Shown: positions 1-8,117, counted from the first letter of the stretch. The stretch: DNA of 15,988 nt from Amoeboradix gromovi (GCA_018985225.1 JADGIF010000170.1:1-15988), one strand, 5' to 3'. The notes: generated by a model not told the origin, from the sequence alone. A program made the numbers and translations.

Positions 1-686
1 ATGAAAGAGCAAGAGAATAGCTGTACAGAATATTTATTTTTGAAATTTCGATACAAATTGTCTAGTCTAGTTTTTACAGAGCATGTCCCATTTGTTATCG
101 TAGTTTGCACAATAAATATCTCCTCGTTAAAAGTTCTGCTTTCCTAGAATCGAAAATCTCCGGAAGTAATCCAGTAATGGTAGTCGCTCCGCTGAAGCGG
201 CTACTCACACTTCCGCTATCACGAGAGGGGACTGAAAATGATCTACATATTTCAAATATATCCCTTGATTCCAAGAGTATTCAATATTCAGTGGTCAAGA
301 AGCCCCTAGACAAAGACTGATCCATGGTTTTTTGTTAACTAGATAAGAATTTTGCATAAATGTGATCTCTTCGGAGTAAGATATCGAAATATCGAGTAGT
401 TATTTAATACATTGCAATTGTATAAGTATCACTTTCCTGGTGTTCATTGGAATCGAGTATATCTTGAGGAAGAGTATTTTCTGCATCTATTAGCAATTTC
501 TTTTGATATGAGATGTTTAGTATTAAACTATTGGTAGTCATTTGCAGTTGATGAAAGGGATTATCGGCTTTTTATGCACTTAGGAAGGTTAAAGAAGAGA
601 GTCTGTTGGAGACATAGAGCTCTTGTGATCGCAACAATTGTTAGTTTAATTAAATTGAGAGGTGTTTTAAGACTCGGCCATTTTGA
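1..686. other. No supported gene; DNAL1 upstream region
   Basis: I see no recognisable protein or RNA gene here. Short open frames exist. One on the minus strand spans 404-571 (55 codons; the ATG at 541 gives 45 aa ending TIAMY) and reads like protein, but it has no known motif and no upstream exon that I could join in frame. The plus-strand frame 105-320 starts with TTG and is not convincing. A strong hairpin lies at 180-204. The right end must hold the promoter of the dynein light chain gene at 687. Confidence 0.5.
180..204. repeat. Short perfect hairpin (9-bp stem, 7-nt loop)
   Basis: The left arm GTAGTCGCT (180-188) pairs with AGCGGCTAC (196-204), with one T-G wobble, around a CCGCTGA loop. 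An alternative inner stem CCGCT/AGCGG is also possible. It is GC-rich in an AT-rich stretch. It lies inside no supported gene, and its function is unknown. Confidence 0.5.
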
Positions 687-1232
687 ATGTCAACTTCTCT
701 AAAAGACGCAATAAAGAAGTGGGAGAAAGAGAGTGGAATGCCTGCCTCTGAAGCAAAAATTGTAAGATTGATCATGTGCCAGCCTATGCTGCAGAAGTTA
801 GATCCAAATTTACAACAATTCCAAAAGGTTGAAAAGTTAAGTATGTCAACAAACATCATAGATAAAATTAGTAATTTATCAGGCTTGTCTCACTTAAAAA
901 TCTTATCTATTGGTCGCAACAACATAAAGAAAATTGAAGGTTTAGATGGGATTTCAGACACCTTAGAGGAACTATGGATCAGCTACAATCAAATTGAGAA
1001 GTGTAGCGGTTTAGAGCAATGTAAGAAGTTAAAAGTGTTTTATTGCGCTAATAATAGAATTAAAACCTGGGATGCACTTGCTGTATTAAGAGACTTACCC
1101 TGTTTGGAAGAAATAAACCTTGTTGGCAATCCGATTGAAGAGAGATGCAGTCAAGATGGTACTTGGCGCGACCTAATGAATAAACAATGCCAATTCCTTA
1201 AGAAACTGGATGGCAAGTATTATATAAAGTAA
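687..1232 (+). CDS. DNAL1: Axonemal outer-arm dynein light chain 1
   Basis: A 181-aa leucine-rich-repeat protein of the DNAL1/LC1 family, which binds the motor domain of an outer-arm dynein heavy chain and tethers it to axonemal microtubules. The N-terminus (SLKDAIKKWEKESG...SEAK) and the LRR core (VEKLSMSTNIIDKI, LSHLKILSIGRNNIKKIEGL, DTLEELWISYNQIEK) are near-diagnostic, as is the C-terminal LPCLEEINLVGNPIEE...FLKKLDG. Length is close to the animal protein (about 190 aa); the acidic tail after LDG is replaced by KYYIK. The ATG at 687 gives the family N-terminus. No intron is needed. Its presence is the main reason to infer a flagellated organism. A transposase remnant abuts its stop codon on the opposite strand. 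Confidence 0.96.
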   Translation: MSTSLKDAIKKWEKESGMPASEAKIVRLIMCQPMLQKLDPNLQQFQKVEKLSMSTNIIDKISNLSGLSHLKILSIGRNNIKKIEGLDGISDTLEELWISYNQIEKCSGLEQCKKLKVFYCANNRIKTWDALAVLRDLPCLEEINLVGNPIEERCSQDGTWRDLMNKQCQFLKKLDGKYYIK

Positions 1233-1254
1233 ATCATTTATTTCAATTTCTCGT

Positions 1255-1412
1255 TTATGGTCCTGATTTGTGAGAAAGTCGAGAATGTACTCAAGAAAAC
1301 CAGCGATACTGGTCTCACAGTTGAAAATGCGACACGTTTCGGCTCTGTTATGCGACTGCTCGAGGTAGTGTCGTACGGCAGTCTCTTTGTAGTCCTCAGA
1401 CCGATGTGGCAT
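1255..1412 (-). pseudogene. Transposase helix-turn-helix fragment (IS630/Tc1-like)
   Basis: Read on the minus strand from the ATG at 1412, the first ~33 residues (SEDYKETAVRHYLEQS, AETCRIFNC) match the N-terminal HTH DNA-binding domain typical of IS630/Tc1-like transposases. No DDE catalytic domain follows. The frame runs on into the antisense of the DNAL1 3' end, so this is a truncated remnant. The segment 1255-1320 resembles the 3' ends of the Fanzor-type copies at 8427-8520, 9010-9099 and 14303-14370, sharing the motif TTTCTC-NN-AAATCAGGAC. It therefore belongs to the same repeat family. The HTH call is by motif memory and is moderately sure; the repeat relationship is seen directly. Confidence 0.55.
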
Positions 1413-1979
1413 TCTCTTTAAGACGTAGAGAAAAAAATAACATTTTAAATGCCAAACGGTGTAAAGCCATTTAAGATTGATGACAATAAAGACTATCGAG
1501 TTTTGAGGTAGTTACAAAGTTTATAAAGAGTTACTAGAGTGATATAGATCATTTAATCGGTATAATTGGTTTACTTGGGACCCAATTTCAGAAAATGTCC
1601 CCACTTTAATTCGGAAGACTCCTGGAAAGATGTGCCAGTCCATAACATGCTATTAAGCCTTTCTCAATATGAAAATGTACTGGCAAAATCTCTTTCAAAA
1701 TAGCTTGGCTGATAAGTACTTGGGTATATGTTGGAACATCTCAACAGATACCATTCTCGTGTTCTTTATTGATGTTTGTTACATTCTTTCTAGTACTTCA
1801 CTATCGTCTCTTTTTGCTCATTTTTTATTTCTTTGTTGTGTTGGGCATGATTAATTAGCGATAAAAGGTAATTTAGTGTAGTTTTTAGGTGTTCCTCTTA
1901 CTTGGAAATGAGGACGTTTTGTCAGAATGAGTCATATTTAGTTAAAATTGGTAACTTCTCCTTTGAAGTGAAACAGTCT
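1413..1979. other. Intergenic; no recognisable gene
   Basis: AT-rich sequence between the transposase fragment and methionine aminopeptidase. A 61-aa plus-strand frame (1669-1854) and a minus-strand frame of about 44 codons (roughly 1608-1740) read somewhat like protein, but both are closed off and carry no family motif I recognise. They may be decayed mobile-element sequence. The MetAP promoter must lie at the right end. Confidence 0.4.
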
Positions 1980-3044
1980 ATGGCCAGTTGCGAAGTATGT
2001 AAGAGCCCTGCTAAAATGCTCTGTCCTGTTTGTTTAAAAAGAAATCAAAAATCCTACTACTGTGGCAGAGACTGCTTTGGTGCGGCTTATAGTAAACACG
2101 CGTTGACTCATATCGCTAACCCATTTCCCAATTATAAGTATAGCGGATCCATAAAAGCTGAATATCCTTTAAGCGTCACTCGCACTATCCCTGAAAATAT
2201 TGGTAAACCTGATTATCACCTTTCCGGTCAACCTTATTCTGAAATAGAAGCAGATAGATATAAAGTTGATGTACTGGATTATGATTATCAGCAACGAGTC
2301 AAATTAGCAGGCGCACTGACTCGAGAAGTACTGGATACTGCTGCTTCTATTGTTAAACCGGGTACTACTACTGATGAAATTGATCGAGTAGTTCACAACA
2401 AATGCATTGAGCTTGAGTGCTACCCATCACCGCTTAATTACTACAACTTCCCCAAGTCATGCTGCACTAGCGTAAATGAAGTTATCTGTCACGGCATTCC
2501 TGACCAGTACGAGCTAAAAGATGGAGATATATGTAATGTGGATGTCAGCATATTTAAAAACGATGTCCATGGAGACTGTAATGACACTTATTTTGTCGGC
2601 CAAGTTGATAAAAGCAGTGATTCGTACAGGCTTGTAAATACTTGTAGAGAATCTCTCAAGAATGCGATAGATATTTGCAAGCCAGGTGTGCCGTTTCGTA
2701 AGATTGGTGAGATAATTCATGATGTAGCAGATAAAAATAATTGTTCAGTTATCAGAACTTATTGTGGACATGGAATTAACAGATTGTTTCATGGTGCGCC
2801 GCAAATACCACATTATAGAGGGTCTAAAGTGGCAGGATTTATGAAAGAGGGCAACTGCTTTACTATTGAGCCAATGTTGGCATTGGGAGATTGGAAAGAT
2901 AAAATGTGGCCAGATAATTGGACTGCGGTCACTCAAGACGGCAAGAGGAGTGCTCAATTTGAGCACATGCTGTTGATTACTAAAAATGGAAATCAAGTAC
3001 TGACTAGAAAGACTTCCAAAGATATAGTGATGGACGGAATATAA
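1980..3044 (+). CDS. MAP1: Methionine aminopeptidase type 1
   Basis: Removes the initiator methionine from nascent cytosolic proteins. From the ATG at 1980 the protein is 354 aa. An N-terminal zinc-finger region (residues 4-44: CEVC, CPVC, YYCGRDC, H40, H44) typical of eukaryotic ribosome-associated MetAP1 is followed by a pita-bread peptidase domain. The dinuclear metal ligands are all visible and spaced as in the human enzyme: D188, D199, H264, E297, E328, with the substrate-binding H171 in CHGIP. An in-frame ATG at 1908 would add 24 residues (MRTFCQNESY...). I prefer 1980 because MetAP1 zinc fingers normally start within a few residues of the N-terminus. Intact, no intron. Convergent with the gene at 3078, with 33 nt between the stops. 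Confidence 0.97.
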   Translation: MASCEVCKSPAKMLCPVCLKRNQKSYYCGRDCFGAAYSKHALTHIANPFPNYKYSGSIKAEYPLSVTRTIPENIGKPDYHLSGQPYSEIEADRYKVDVLDYDYQQRVKLAGALTREVLDTAASIVKPGTTTDEIDRVVHNKCIELECYPSPLNYYNFPKSCCTSVNEVICHGIPDQYELKDGDICNVDVSIFKNDVHGDCNDTYFVGQVDKSSDSYRLVNTCRESLKNAIDICKPGVPFRKIGEIIHDVADKNNCSVIRTYCGHGINRLFHGAPQIPHYRGSKVAGFMKEGNCFTIEPMLALGDWKDKMWPDNWTAVTQDGKRSAQFEHMLLITKNGNQVLTRKTSKDIVMDGI

Positions 3045-3077
3045 TAAACATTATTTTAGGCTTAATAAAATGTAAAT

Positions 3078-3425
3078 TTACTTGGATAAAAGGATTAATT
3101 GGTCTACCAATTGATCATAAACATTTGAAATTTCTGGATTATTATTTCTACCATTTTCGTGAAAGAAAGATACTACATCGCATAAATTGCGCTGCTGTAA
3201 ACTGACTATAATGAACGCATGATACTGTTCACCATCTCTCCATTTCTCAATGTGTCTAAGTAATTTTACCTTGTTCTCTAGCAACTGCAGTTTGTCCCAA
3301 TTGATGTACCTCTCAATTTCTAGTGATAATTCCGTATTTGACATAACATGAATATCTGCTGCTAGACTTTCAACCGAAGCAGTCCTGGTAGCAACAATTG
3401 ATTTCATAACAAAGGGCGACATCAA
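3078..3425 (-). CDS. Small hypothetical protein (115 aa)
   Basis: Not recognised. The translation is mostly helical and charged (TELSLEIERYINWDKL, VKLLRHIEKWRDGEQYHAF, LCDVVSFFHENGRNNN) and ends LVDQLILLSK. No signal peptide or membrane segment is evident. Support for being real: length, ordinary amino-acid composition, and convergent packing 33 nt from the MetAP stop, a spacing seen for other real genes in this window. Start: two adjacent ATGs at 3425/3422, and a third five codons further on. The ~170 bp upstream are AT-rich and without a gene. Confidence 0.6.
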   Translation of the reverse strand: MMSPFVMKSIVATRTASVESLAADIHVMSNTELSLEIERYINWDKLQLLENKVKLLRHIEKWRDGEQYHAFIIVSLQQRNLCDVVSFFHENGRNNNPEISNVYDQLVDQLILLSK

Positions 3426-3649
3426 ATGTAAAACTAAATTTAAAAATTCGGCTCTTTATTTCAACCGGTGTCACCTAGTCAAAGATTGACAAAAATAGAC
3501 AATTCTTTAAATAAATGGTATTTGTTTAGCATATACATTATACTAATTTTATTGAATTTTCAATATACATACACACGGCATTTATTTCTTTTTTCATTTA
3601 ATAATGGTGTTAGTGGAATATAATGCAGAGATATTATGCGAAATTGAAA

Positions 3650-4242
3650 GAACTCGAAGTTTGTCAGAGTTGCTACACTCAAAAAGGGATTCGATGTTTC
3701 CCGATACGCAGTCGCTAAGATGAGCAGAAGAAGGAAAGGTCGAGAACATCAAGACGTCAGAGGGAAATGGACTGCACTCAAACAATAACATTAGACACTT
3801 GTTGGGATAATGTAGCGTCGAAGAGAAAAAGAAGTCATTTGTGTTCTGCAGAGTTAGCTCCCAACACCAGAAGGAAGATCTCGAGCACCAGGTACTTTGA
3901 ATGCAAGAGTGGTGTCCAGGTACTGAAAGCATTAAGGACTTAGGATTTAGAGTCAATTTTAAGCGACACGGATTTGCAAGACTCCTCAAGCTTGTACAGG
4001 AAGAACGCCGTGGAGATAATCACGATTGCATACAAAGACTGATTGTGCCGCTTCGGATACGAGTTATTTGAAGACGTCTGTAGATATCTTGGAATGGAAA
4101 TCGTGGTTCTCAATGCGATCGAAATGTCCCCGATAGAAAACTCGCTGACGACTTACTTAAAATCTGTAGTGTCTTTGTTGAAACCAAACATGGACGAAGA
4201 GCTGCAAGAAACAAAAAAGCAGATAAAATGCGGTTTGGGTAA
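3650..4242 (+). pseudogene. Decayed IS607-type serine recombinase (TnpA)
   Basis: Pieces in two plus-strand frames read in order as a small serine recombinase of the IS607 TnpA type. First comes a MerR-like HTH remnant (VSRYAVAK, then AEEGKVENIKTSEG at about 3720-3765). The catalytic N-terminal motif follows (FCRVSSQHQKEDLEHQ, 3840-3890, with the nucleophile in VSS), then KDLGFRVNFKRHGFARLL, CRFGYELFEDVCRYLG and LADDLLKICSVFVE...RRAARNKKADK. In IS607 elements this enzyme moves DNA next to a TnpB/Fanzor gene. The copy is dead: in-frame TGA at 3898-3900 and 4040-4042, a third stop near the HTH, and frameshifts near 3720, 4000 and 4143. No nuclease gene follows it directly. Confidence 0.8.
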
Positions 4243-4345
4243 TTGAGCAAGAGCAAATTAAATCCTGGAAATGCGGTTATAATAACCAAAGAGATATCAA
4301 TCCAGGTAAGAATATGCTTACATGATATCCACACAAGTTGTCTAA

Positions 4346-4400
4346 ACTTAAAGAAATGTGAACTCTGAACTATTTCAAATCTTCGCAATTAACGTAGGCG
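4346..4400 (+). repeat. Partial duplication of the 4480-4823 gene
   Basis: This 55-nt stretch is about 75-80% identical to 4615-4668 in the downstream small gene, in the same orientation. Both encode RN-(V/M)-NSE...FA-(I/F)-NVG and both end at AACGTAGGCG. The upstream copy is interrupted by a stop and a 1-nt shift, so it is a broken partial copy. Only this core is shared; the flanks differ. Confidence 0.65.
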
Positions 4401-4479
4401 TGTAATTTTTGTACTCGTTTTGTGTACGCCTTGCAATGGAAACACGTTCGAACCACTGTTAGTTCCGAGTTAAAGGAAT

Positions 4480-4823
4480 ATGGCTATTATAAATCAGGTG
4501 AAAGGTAAAGCAGTGTTAAATTAAAAAAGTTGAAAACTGTTATTGATACTTTATTGCAAAAATCAAGCAGTACTATCGGTAATAGTTTTGACAATATCTG
4601 CCCAAGTTACCTACACTTGAGAAATATGAACTCTGAATTCCTCCACACCTTCGCATTTAACGTAGGCGATAAACTATTTTTCTTTACTTATCTAGCAGGG
4701 ACACCAAATATAAAACTAGACCAAGTCGTTTTTAAAATTAACAAGGCTCTGAAAGTTGATAGAGATCATATTATCACAATGAGAGAAAGTGCTCACATGC
4801 GAGATTTTGGACTACTACTTTGA
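4480..4823 (+). CDS. Small hypothetical protein, one 32-nt intron
   Basis: Not recognised. The open frame 4530-4823 lacks its own ATG. Removing a GT-AG intron at 4498-4529 joins it in phase to a six-codon first exon (MAIINQ, ATG at 4480), giving 103 aa: LKTVIDTLLQ, LHLRNMNSEFLHTFAFNVGD, LFFFTYLAGTPNIKLDQVVF, then a charged tail ending DFGLLL. The core (LHTF...DKLFFFTYLAGTP) faintly recalls small proteasome-assembly chaperones, which I do not regard as an identification. The intron length fits other introns here. It is preceded by a decayed partial duplicate of its own middle. Confidence 0.5.
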
Positions 4824-4883
4824 TTGATAATTTGCCTCAAGTAATTCACGTGATAGGCCTAATTCCTAAATTTTGCTAGCAGC

Positions 4884-4897
4884 AGGAATTAATTCCT
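4884..4897. repeat. 14-bp perfect palindrome
   Basis: AGGAATTAATTCCT is self-complementary across its full length, in the 120-bp gap between the 4480-4823 gene and the ORFs starting at 4943. It could be a protein-binding site or chance in AT-rich DNA. Confidence 0.3.
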
Positions 4898-4942
4898 AGT
4901 TGATACTATTAATATAGAAACTGGTTAAACTATTGCTGGAGA

Positions 4943-5251
4943 ATGTTCGCACAGTTTTTATTGGTTTCAGCAGTAAAACAATCGCCTCTTGACATTGATT
5001 ATTATGGTGCTGATAAATCAGTTCGACCAATAGTTATTAAATATGCTATCAGTAGAGAAATTGCTGGATCCACTGGTCGCTCCTTTTTTGGTACTTCATA
5101 TCGCCCTAAAATCTTTCGATTAAGTGAGGGACCTCTGAGGCCTCGTGCAGCAATACAGATCCCAGTTCGAGAGATGACAGCAGCCCATCTCTTGAAAACT
5201 CCACATTCATCCAAACTACGCGCAAGGGCTAGGTTTCGACCCGCTCCATGA
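4943..5251 (+). CDS. Alternative ORF to 5002-5271 (102 aa)
   Basis: Not recognised. ATG at 4943, basic and proline/arginine-rich in its second half (SFFGTSYRPKIFRLSEGPL, LRARARFRPAP). It ends 18 nt before the PhoD start, which would be compatible with tight same-strand packing. It is listed because it cannot be separated from the antisense ORF by codon use; at most one is likely real. Confidence 0.27.
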   Translation: MFAQFLLVSAVKQSPLDIDYYGADKSVRPIVIKYAISREIAGSTGRSFFGTSYRPKIFRLSEGPLRPRAAIQIPVREMTAAHLLKTPHSSKLRARARFRPAP

Positions 5252-5271
5252 ATAAATCTTTTTTGAAACAT
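5002..5271 (-). CDS. Possible small mitochondrial protein; overlaps an opposing ORF
   Basis: Not recognised. From the ATG at 5271 the 89-codon frame begins MFQKRFIHGAGRNLALARSL, rich in R/K and hydrophobics and without acidic residues for 21 positions, like a mitochondrial presequence. It ends with a short hydrophobic segment (VDPAISLLIAYLITIG). The opposite strand carries an equally open 102-aa frame at 4943-5251 (ATG, ending ARFRPAP) that stops 18 nt before the PhoD gene. Third-position composition does not separate the two. The minus ATG overlaps the PhoD ATG at 5270, which argues against it; the presequence-like start argues for it. The local GC rise suggests one of the two is coding. Confidence 0.3.
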   Translation of the reverse strand: MFQKRFIHGAGRNLALARSLDECGVFKRWAAVISRTGICIAARGLRGPSLNRKILGRYEVPKKERPVDPAISLLIAYLITIGRTDLSAP

Positions 5272-7136
5272 GTCCAGGCAGCCTAACGATACCAATTATC
5301 AATTTCCGATGCCCCAACCTCAGCAGCAGGATCCTTCAATCGAGCATCAATCTGGATATAGTACTCCTATTCAGCCTACAACTCAAACTCAATCTACTTA
5401 TTCTTTTACTCCTCAACAGTCTCAGCAATCGATTAATCAATCATCAAACCGTATTGACATTGCTAATGATCTAGACAACCTAAACCTGAATCGTCAGATT
5501 TCTGAATTAGAGGACTTTTACGGGCCATACCTTAAATTCAATGGTGTTCTCAATAATCAGTGGTATGGAAGTGTTATGATAGTATCGAGATCCATCCTTC
5601 AATTGAAATTGAACACTCCCAATCCCCTGCTATTAGACCCCTTGGTGTTATACAAATACAAGGATTACAGTTTTCAGCGATACACTTTCAATACTCCTCT
5701 GACTAGTGCTACCAAGTTGACATATTCCATTCTTGACATAACCTATACTATATCTATCCCTGGTGCTAATGAACCGATACGGGTGCTGTGGCACAGTTGT
5801 AACGGCTACTCTAGTGGTGTAGATGAAACCAAATATCCACTTGATGGTTTATGGAGCCATGTGTTACAACAGCACTTAGCCAAGCCATATCATTGCCAGA
5901 TGGGTGGAGGCGATCAGCTGTATAGTGACAAAGTGTTTGATGAGTGCAGGCTCTTGGTGGATTGGATTAAAATTCCTTCAAAGCGGCAACGTGAGACATA
6001 TGGATGGAACAATGACTTGGAACAGCAAGTAGATGAATGGTACTTTCACAGGTACTGTAAGCACTTTAGTCGGGGTGGATTAAGTCAGGCTATGGCGGAA
6101 ATACCGTACTCGTTTGTTTTAGACGATCATGATTTGTTCGACGGCTATGGTAGCTATCCAGAACGATTGCAGAACTGTCCAATATTCCAGGGAGTATTCA
6201 AGATAGCTTATAAGTATTATTTAATATTCCAACAACAAGTTCAGTCGACAGAGATGGCAAGAGCTGAAGGATACTTTGGTGAACATGGTAACAGTTTTAT
6301 TCGCCATCTGGGTGACAAACAAGCCGTACTCCTAGTTGATACACGCAGAGAAAGAACCAAGGATACTGTGTGTAGTTCCAGTAGCTGGAGAAAGATTTGG
6401 GATGCGCTTGACAACATTCCGCCGTCTGTGCAGCATTTATTTGTGTTGCTTCCTGTCCCCATTGTGTACCCACGATTAAAAGCTACTGAAAAGGGTTTGG
6501 CGTTGCTTAGTAAGGGCATAAATGGCGTAGGTGCTATAAGAGCATTTACGAAACAATTTCAAAAAAAAGGCGTATTCACAGCAATGATCAGCAAATTTGG
6601 AGAGCCAGAACTATTGGATGACTTGTGTGATCATTGGACAGCAAAGGAGCATAAAAGTGAGCGTAAGATTGTTGTTGAAACACTCCAGGATTTTTCTGAA
6701 AAGCACAAGGTGAGAGTGAGTTTTGTTGGTAGCTTAAATAACTTACGTAGGTGGAGATGTACATTGTGCAGGAAGCGGGAGATTTTGGAGTAGTGGACAT
6801 CAAGATAGAAATACCGATCCACACGATATGACCCAGATTATTACATCGGCTATAGTGAACGAGCCACCTCCAGATGCGGTGATAAATGTGTTACACGTAA
6901 ACGAAAAGACGCACCATCTAAATACACGAACAAAGGAAGAAATGTTTGAACTTTTTACCACAGATGTAAATGGAAAGAAATTGAACAATAAAAAGCTGAT
7001 GAGAAGAAGAAATTACGCAACATCAGAATTGCAAGATAATGGTGATATACTAGTGGAAATAAACGTAGAGCAAGAAGATTACAAGCAATCCCCATTCATA
7101 TATCCTGTAGTAATTCCACAATTGAGAAATAAATAG
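5270..7136 (+). CDS. PhoD-like phosphatase with a 22-nt intron
   Basis: A 614-aa protein from exons 5270-6728 and 6751-7136. It resembles the fungal PhoD-like metallophosphatases (calcineurin-like fold); the substrate is unknown. An unstructured Q/P/S-rich N-terminus (residues 1-60) is followed by the phosphatase domain: LWHSCNGYSSG (173-183), MGGGDQLYSD (211-220), the metal-binding LDDHDLFDGYGSYP (284-297), LLVDTRRERTKDT (354-366). The final GGDVHCAGSGRFW (487-499) carries the GDVH metal ligand. That last motif is only restored by removing the 22-nt intron GTAG...GTAG at 6729-6750. The C-terminus TSAIVNEPPPDAVINVL...KKLMRRRNYA is family-typical. No signal peptide is visible, so it is probably intracellular. 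Retaining the intron gives a frameshift, a stop after residue 507 and loss of GDVH. Confidence 0.92.
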
Positions 7137-7137
7137 A

Positions 7138-7275
7138 CTAAAGTTTATTAAATTCATTGATGAAGTCATTTTCTAAAACTACTTGCTTTAATGTGAAGCG
7201 CTTGTTATCGCTCTGACTAAACTGCAACATAGAATTGTAAGACGAATTCAATGAGGAAATGTTGCCCCTTGTCAT
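7138..7275 (-). CDS. Tentative 45-aa ORF in a convergent gap
   Basis: Not recognised. An ATG frame (MTRGNISSLNSSYNSMLQFS, then KRFTLKQVVLENDFINEFNKL) fills the 122-bp gap between the PhoD stop and the next gene and ends 1 nt from the PhoD stop. Such tight convergence is seen at real gene pairs here. It overlaps the start of the DUF4211 gene on the other strand, so it may be chance, or a last exon whose upstream exons I cannot place. Confidence 0.2.
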   Translation of the reverse strand: MTRGNISSLNSSYNSMLQFSQSDNKRFTLKQVVLENDFINEFNKL

Positions 7276-8101
7276 ACAGAGGATGAGGGAAAAACGACTC
7301 TACAACATCAAATTGAGTGGTGAAAAAGTGAGCAGCAGTGATGAGGAGTATGGAGAATTATTATTGAAAACACATAGCAACAAGAAAAGAAAAATGAATA
7401 CCATTGAATCAAGTGAGGATGAGATAAGAGTCAAAAAAGTAGTTCTAGCTCCATTGTCATCAAATAGTAGCGCAGATAGTACCATAGGAGATGTAAGCGA
7501 TGGGGAATTAAATGACTTGATTGGAATGCCAGATTCGCATTTATTCCATAAGCAAACCATATCGTCTTCGGATGATGACAATGACTTCATAGATCATGAT
7601 GAGACAGGAAGAGTTTTGATGCCATTGCAATATAGATTTGTGTCGAATCAAGAATGGTTTATACTCTATTGCCAATACTTGTATTCTAACGATGACACTG
7701 CAGAAGAAGCCGTTGAGGCTAAAAAGAGGTATGAGCAGAGAATCAACCATTTGTTAGAACAGCTGAGATCTCAAAGGTGGGACGAATCCTTAGCATTTGA
7801 GTTAAGGAACACTGCTGAATTCAAATATTATTCAATCGCAAGTATAGAAGGTTGTGATGTTTGCAGACTAGATAACAGGACATCTTGCTTTGAGATAAAA
7901 CTACTGAATAATTCGTATTATAGTGGTAGATATTGTTTAGAAAGAACTAAGAAATATCATAAAGTAGCTCACATGATTCCAAATTTGAAAAAGGACTTGA
8001 CCAGTATGAACCAAGAATATTTAGCTAGTCTCCATGAAGATTTCCATAATGAACTGGATGTGATTGATACCTATGTCCAAAAGGGAATGGAAAAAAACTA
8101 G
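7259..8101 (+). CDS. DUF4211 / CCDC82-like protein
   Basis: A 280-aa protein. The N-terminal 115 residues are low-complexity acidic/serine-rich with casein-kinase-like sites (SSSDEE, SSEDE, SSSDDDND) and a basic patch NKKRK (41-45) that could be a nuclear localisation signal. The C-terminal half fits the DUF4211 domain of CCDC82-like eukaryotic proteins: a helical segment LPLQYRFVSNQEWF-like (about 121-134), RWDESLAFELRN, then EGCDVCR (197-203) with C210, and YYSGRYCLERTKKYHK. Molecular function of the family is not established; a chromatin or nuclear role is inferred from composition. Start at the ATG 7259; in-frame alternatives are M9 and M46. Its stop lies 16 nt from the convergent gene at 8118. 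Confidence 0.75.
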   Translation: MLPLVIQRMREKRLYNIKLSGEKVSSSDEEYGELLLKTHSNKKRKMNTIESSEDEIRVKKVVLAPLSSNSSADSTIGDVSDGELNDLIGMPDSHLFHKQTISSSDDDNDFIDHDETGRVLMPLQYRFVSNQEWFILYCQYLYSNDDTAEEAVEAKKRYEQRINHLLEQLRSQRWDESLAFELRNTAEFKYYSIASIEGCDVCRLDNRTSCFEIKLLNNSYYSGRYCLERTKKYHKVAHMIPNLKKDLTSMNQEYLASLHEDFHNELDVIDTYVQKGMEKN

Positions 8102-8117
8102 CTTAACAAACATTTAT

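Noticed and set aside
105-320. 71-codon plus-strand frame
   Set aside because: Starts with TTG, no ATG near its start, no family motif, and includes the 180-204 hairpin.
404-571. 55-codon minus-strand frame as the last exon of a gene divergent from DNAL1
   Set aside because: I tried to join upstream exons through short introns, but none kept phase.
1669-1854. 61-aa plus-strand ORF upstream of MetAP, faintly resembling a retrotransposon segment (YLGICWNISTDT)
   Set aside because: Too short and without reverse-transcriptase catalytic motifs; I could not extend it in any frame.
1902-1979. MetAP N-terminal extension from TTG 1902 or ATG 1908
   Set aside because: MetAP1 proteins normally begin a few residues before the zinc finger; ATG 1980 fits. 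Kept only as an alternative.
3594-3989. 131-aa minus-strand ORF
   Set aside because: It overlaps the readable recombinase motifs on the plus strand and looks like their shadow.
4447-4460. TTCGAACC-like T-arm suggesting a tRNA
   Set aside because: No acceptor stem, anticodon arm or D-arm can be assembled around it.
6828-7136. Separate 102-aa gene after the PhoD ORF
   Set aside because: It is the second exon of the PhoD-like gene, joined by a 22-nt intron.
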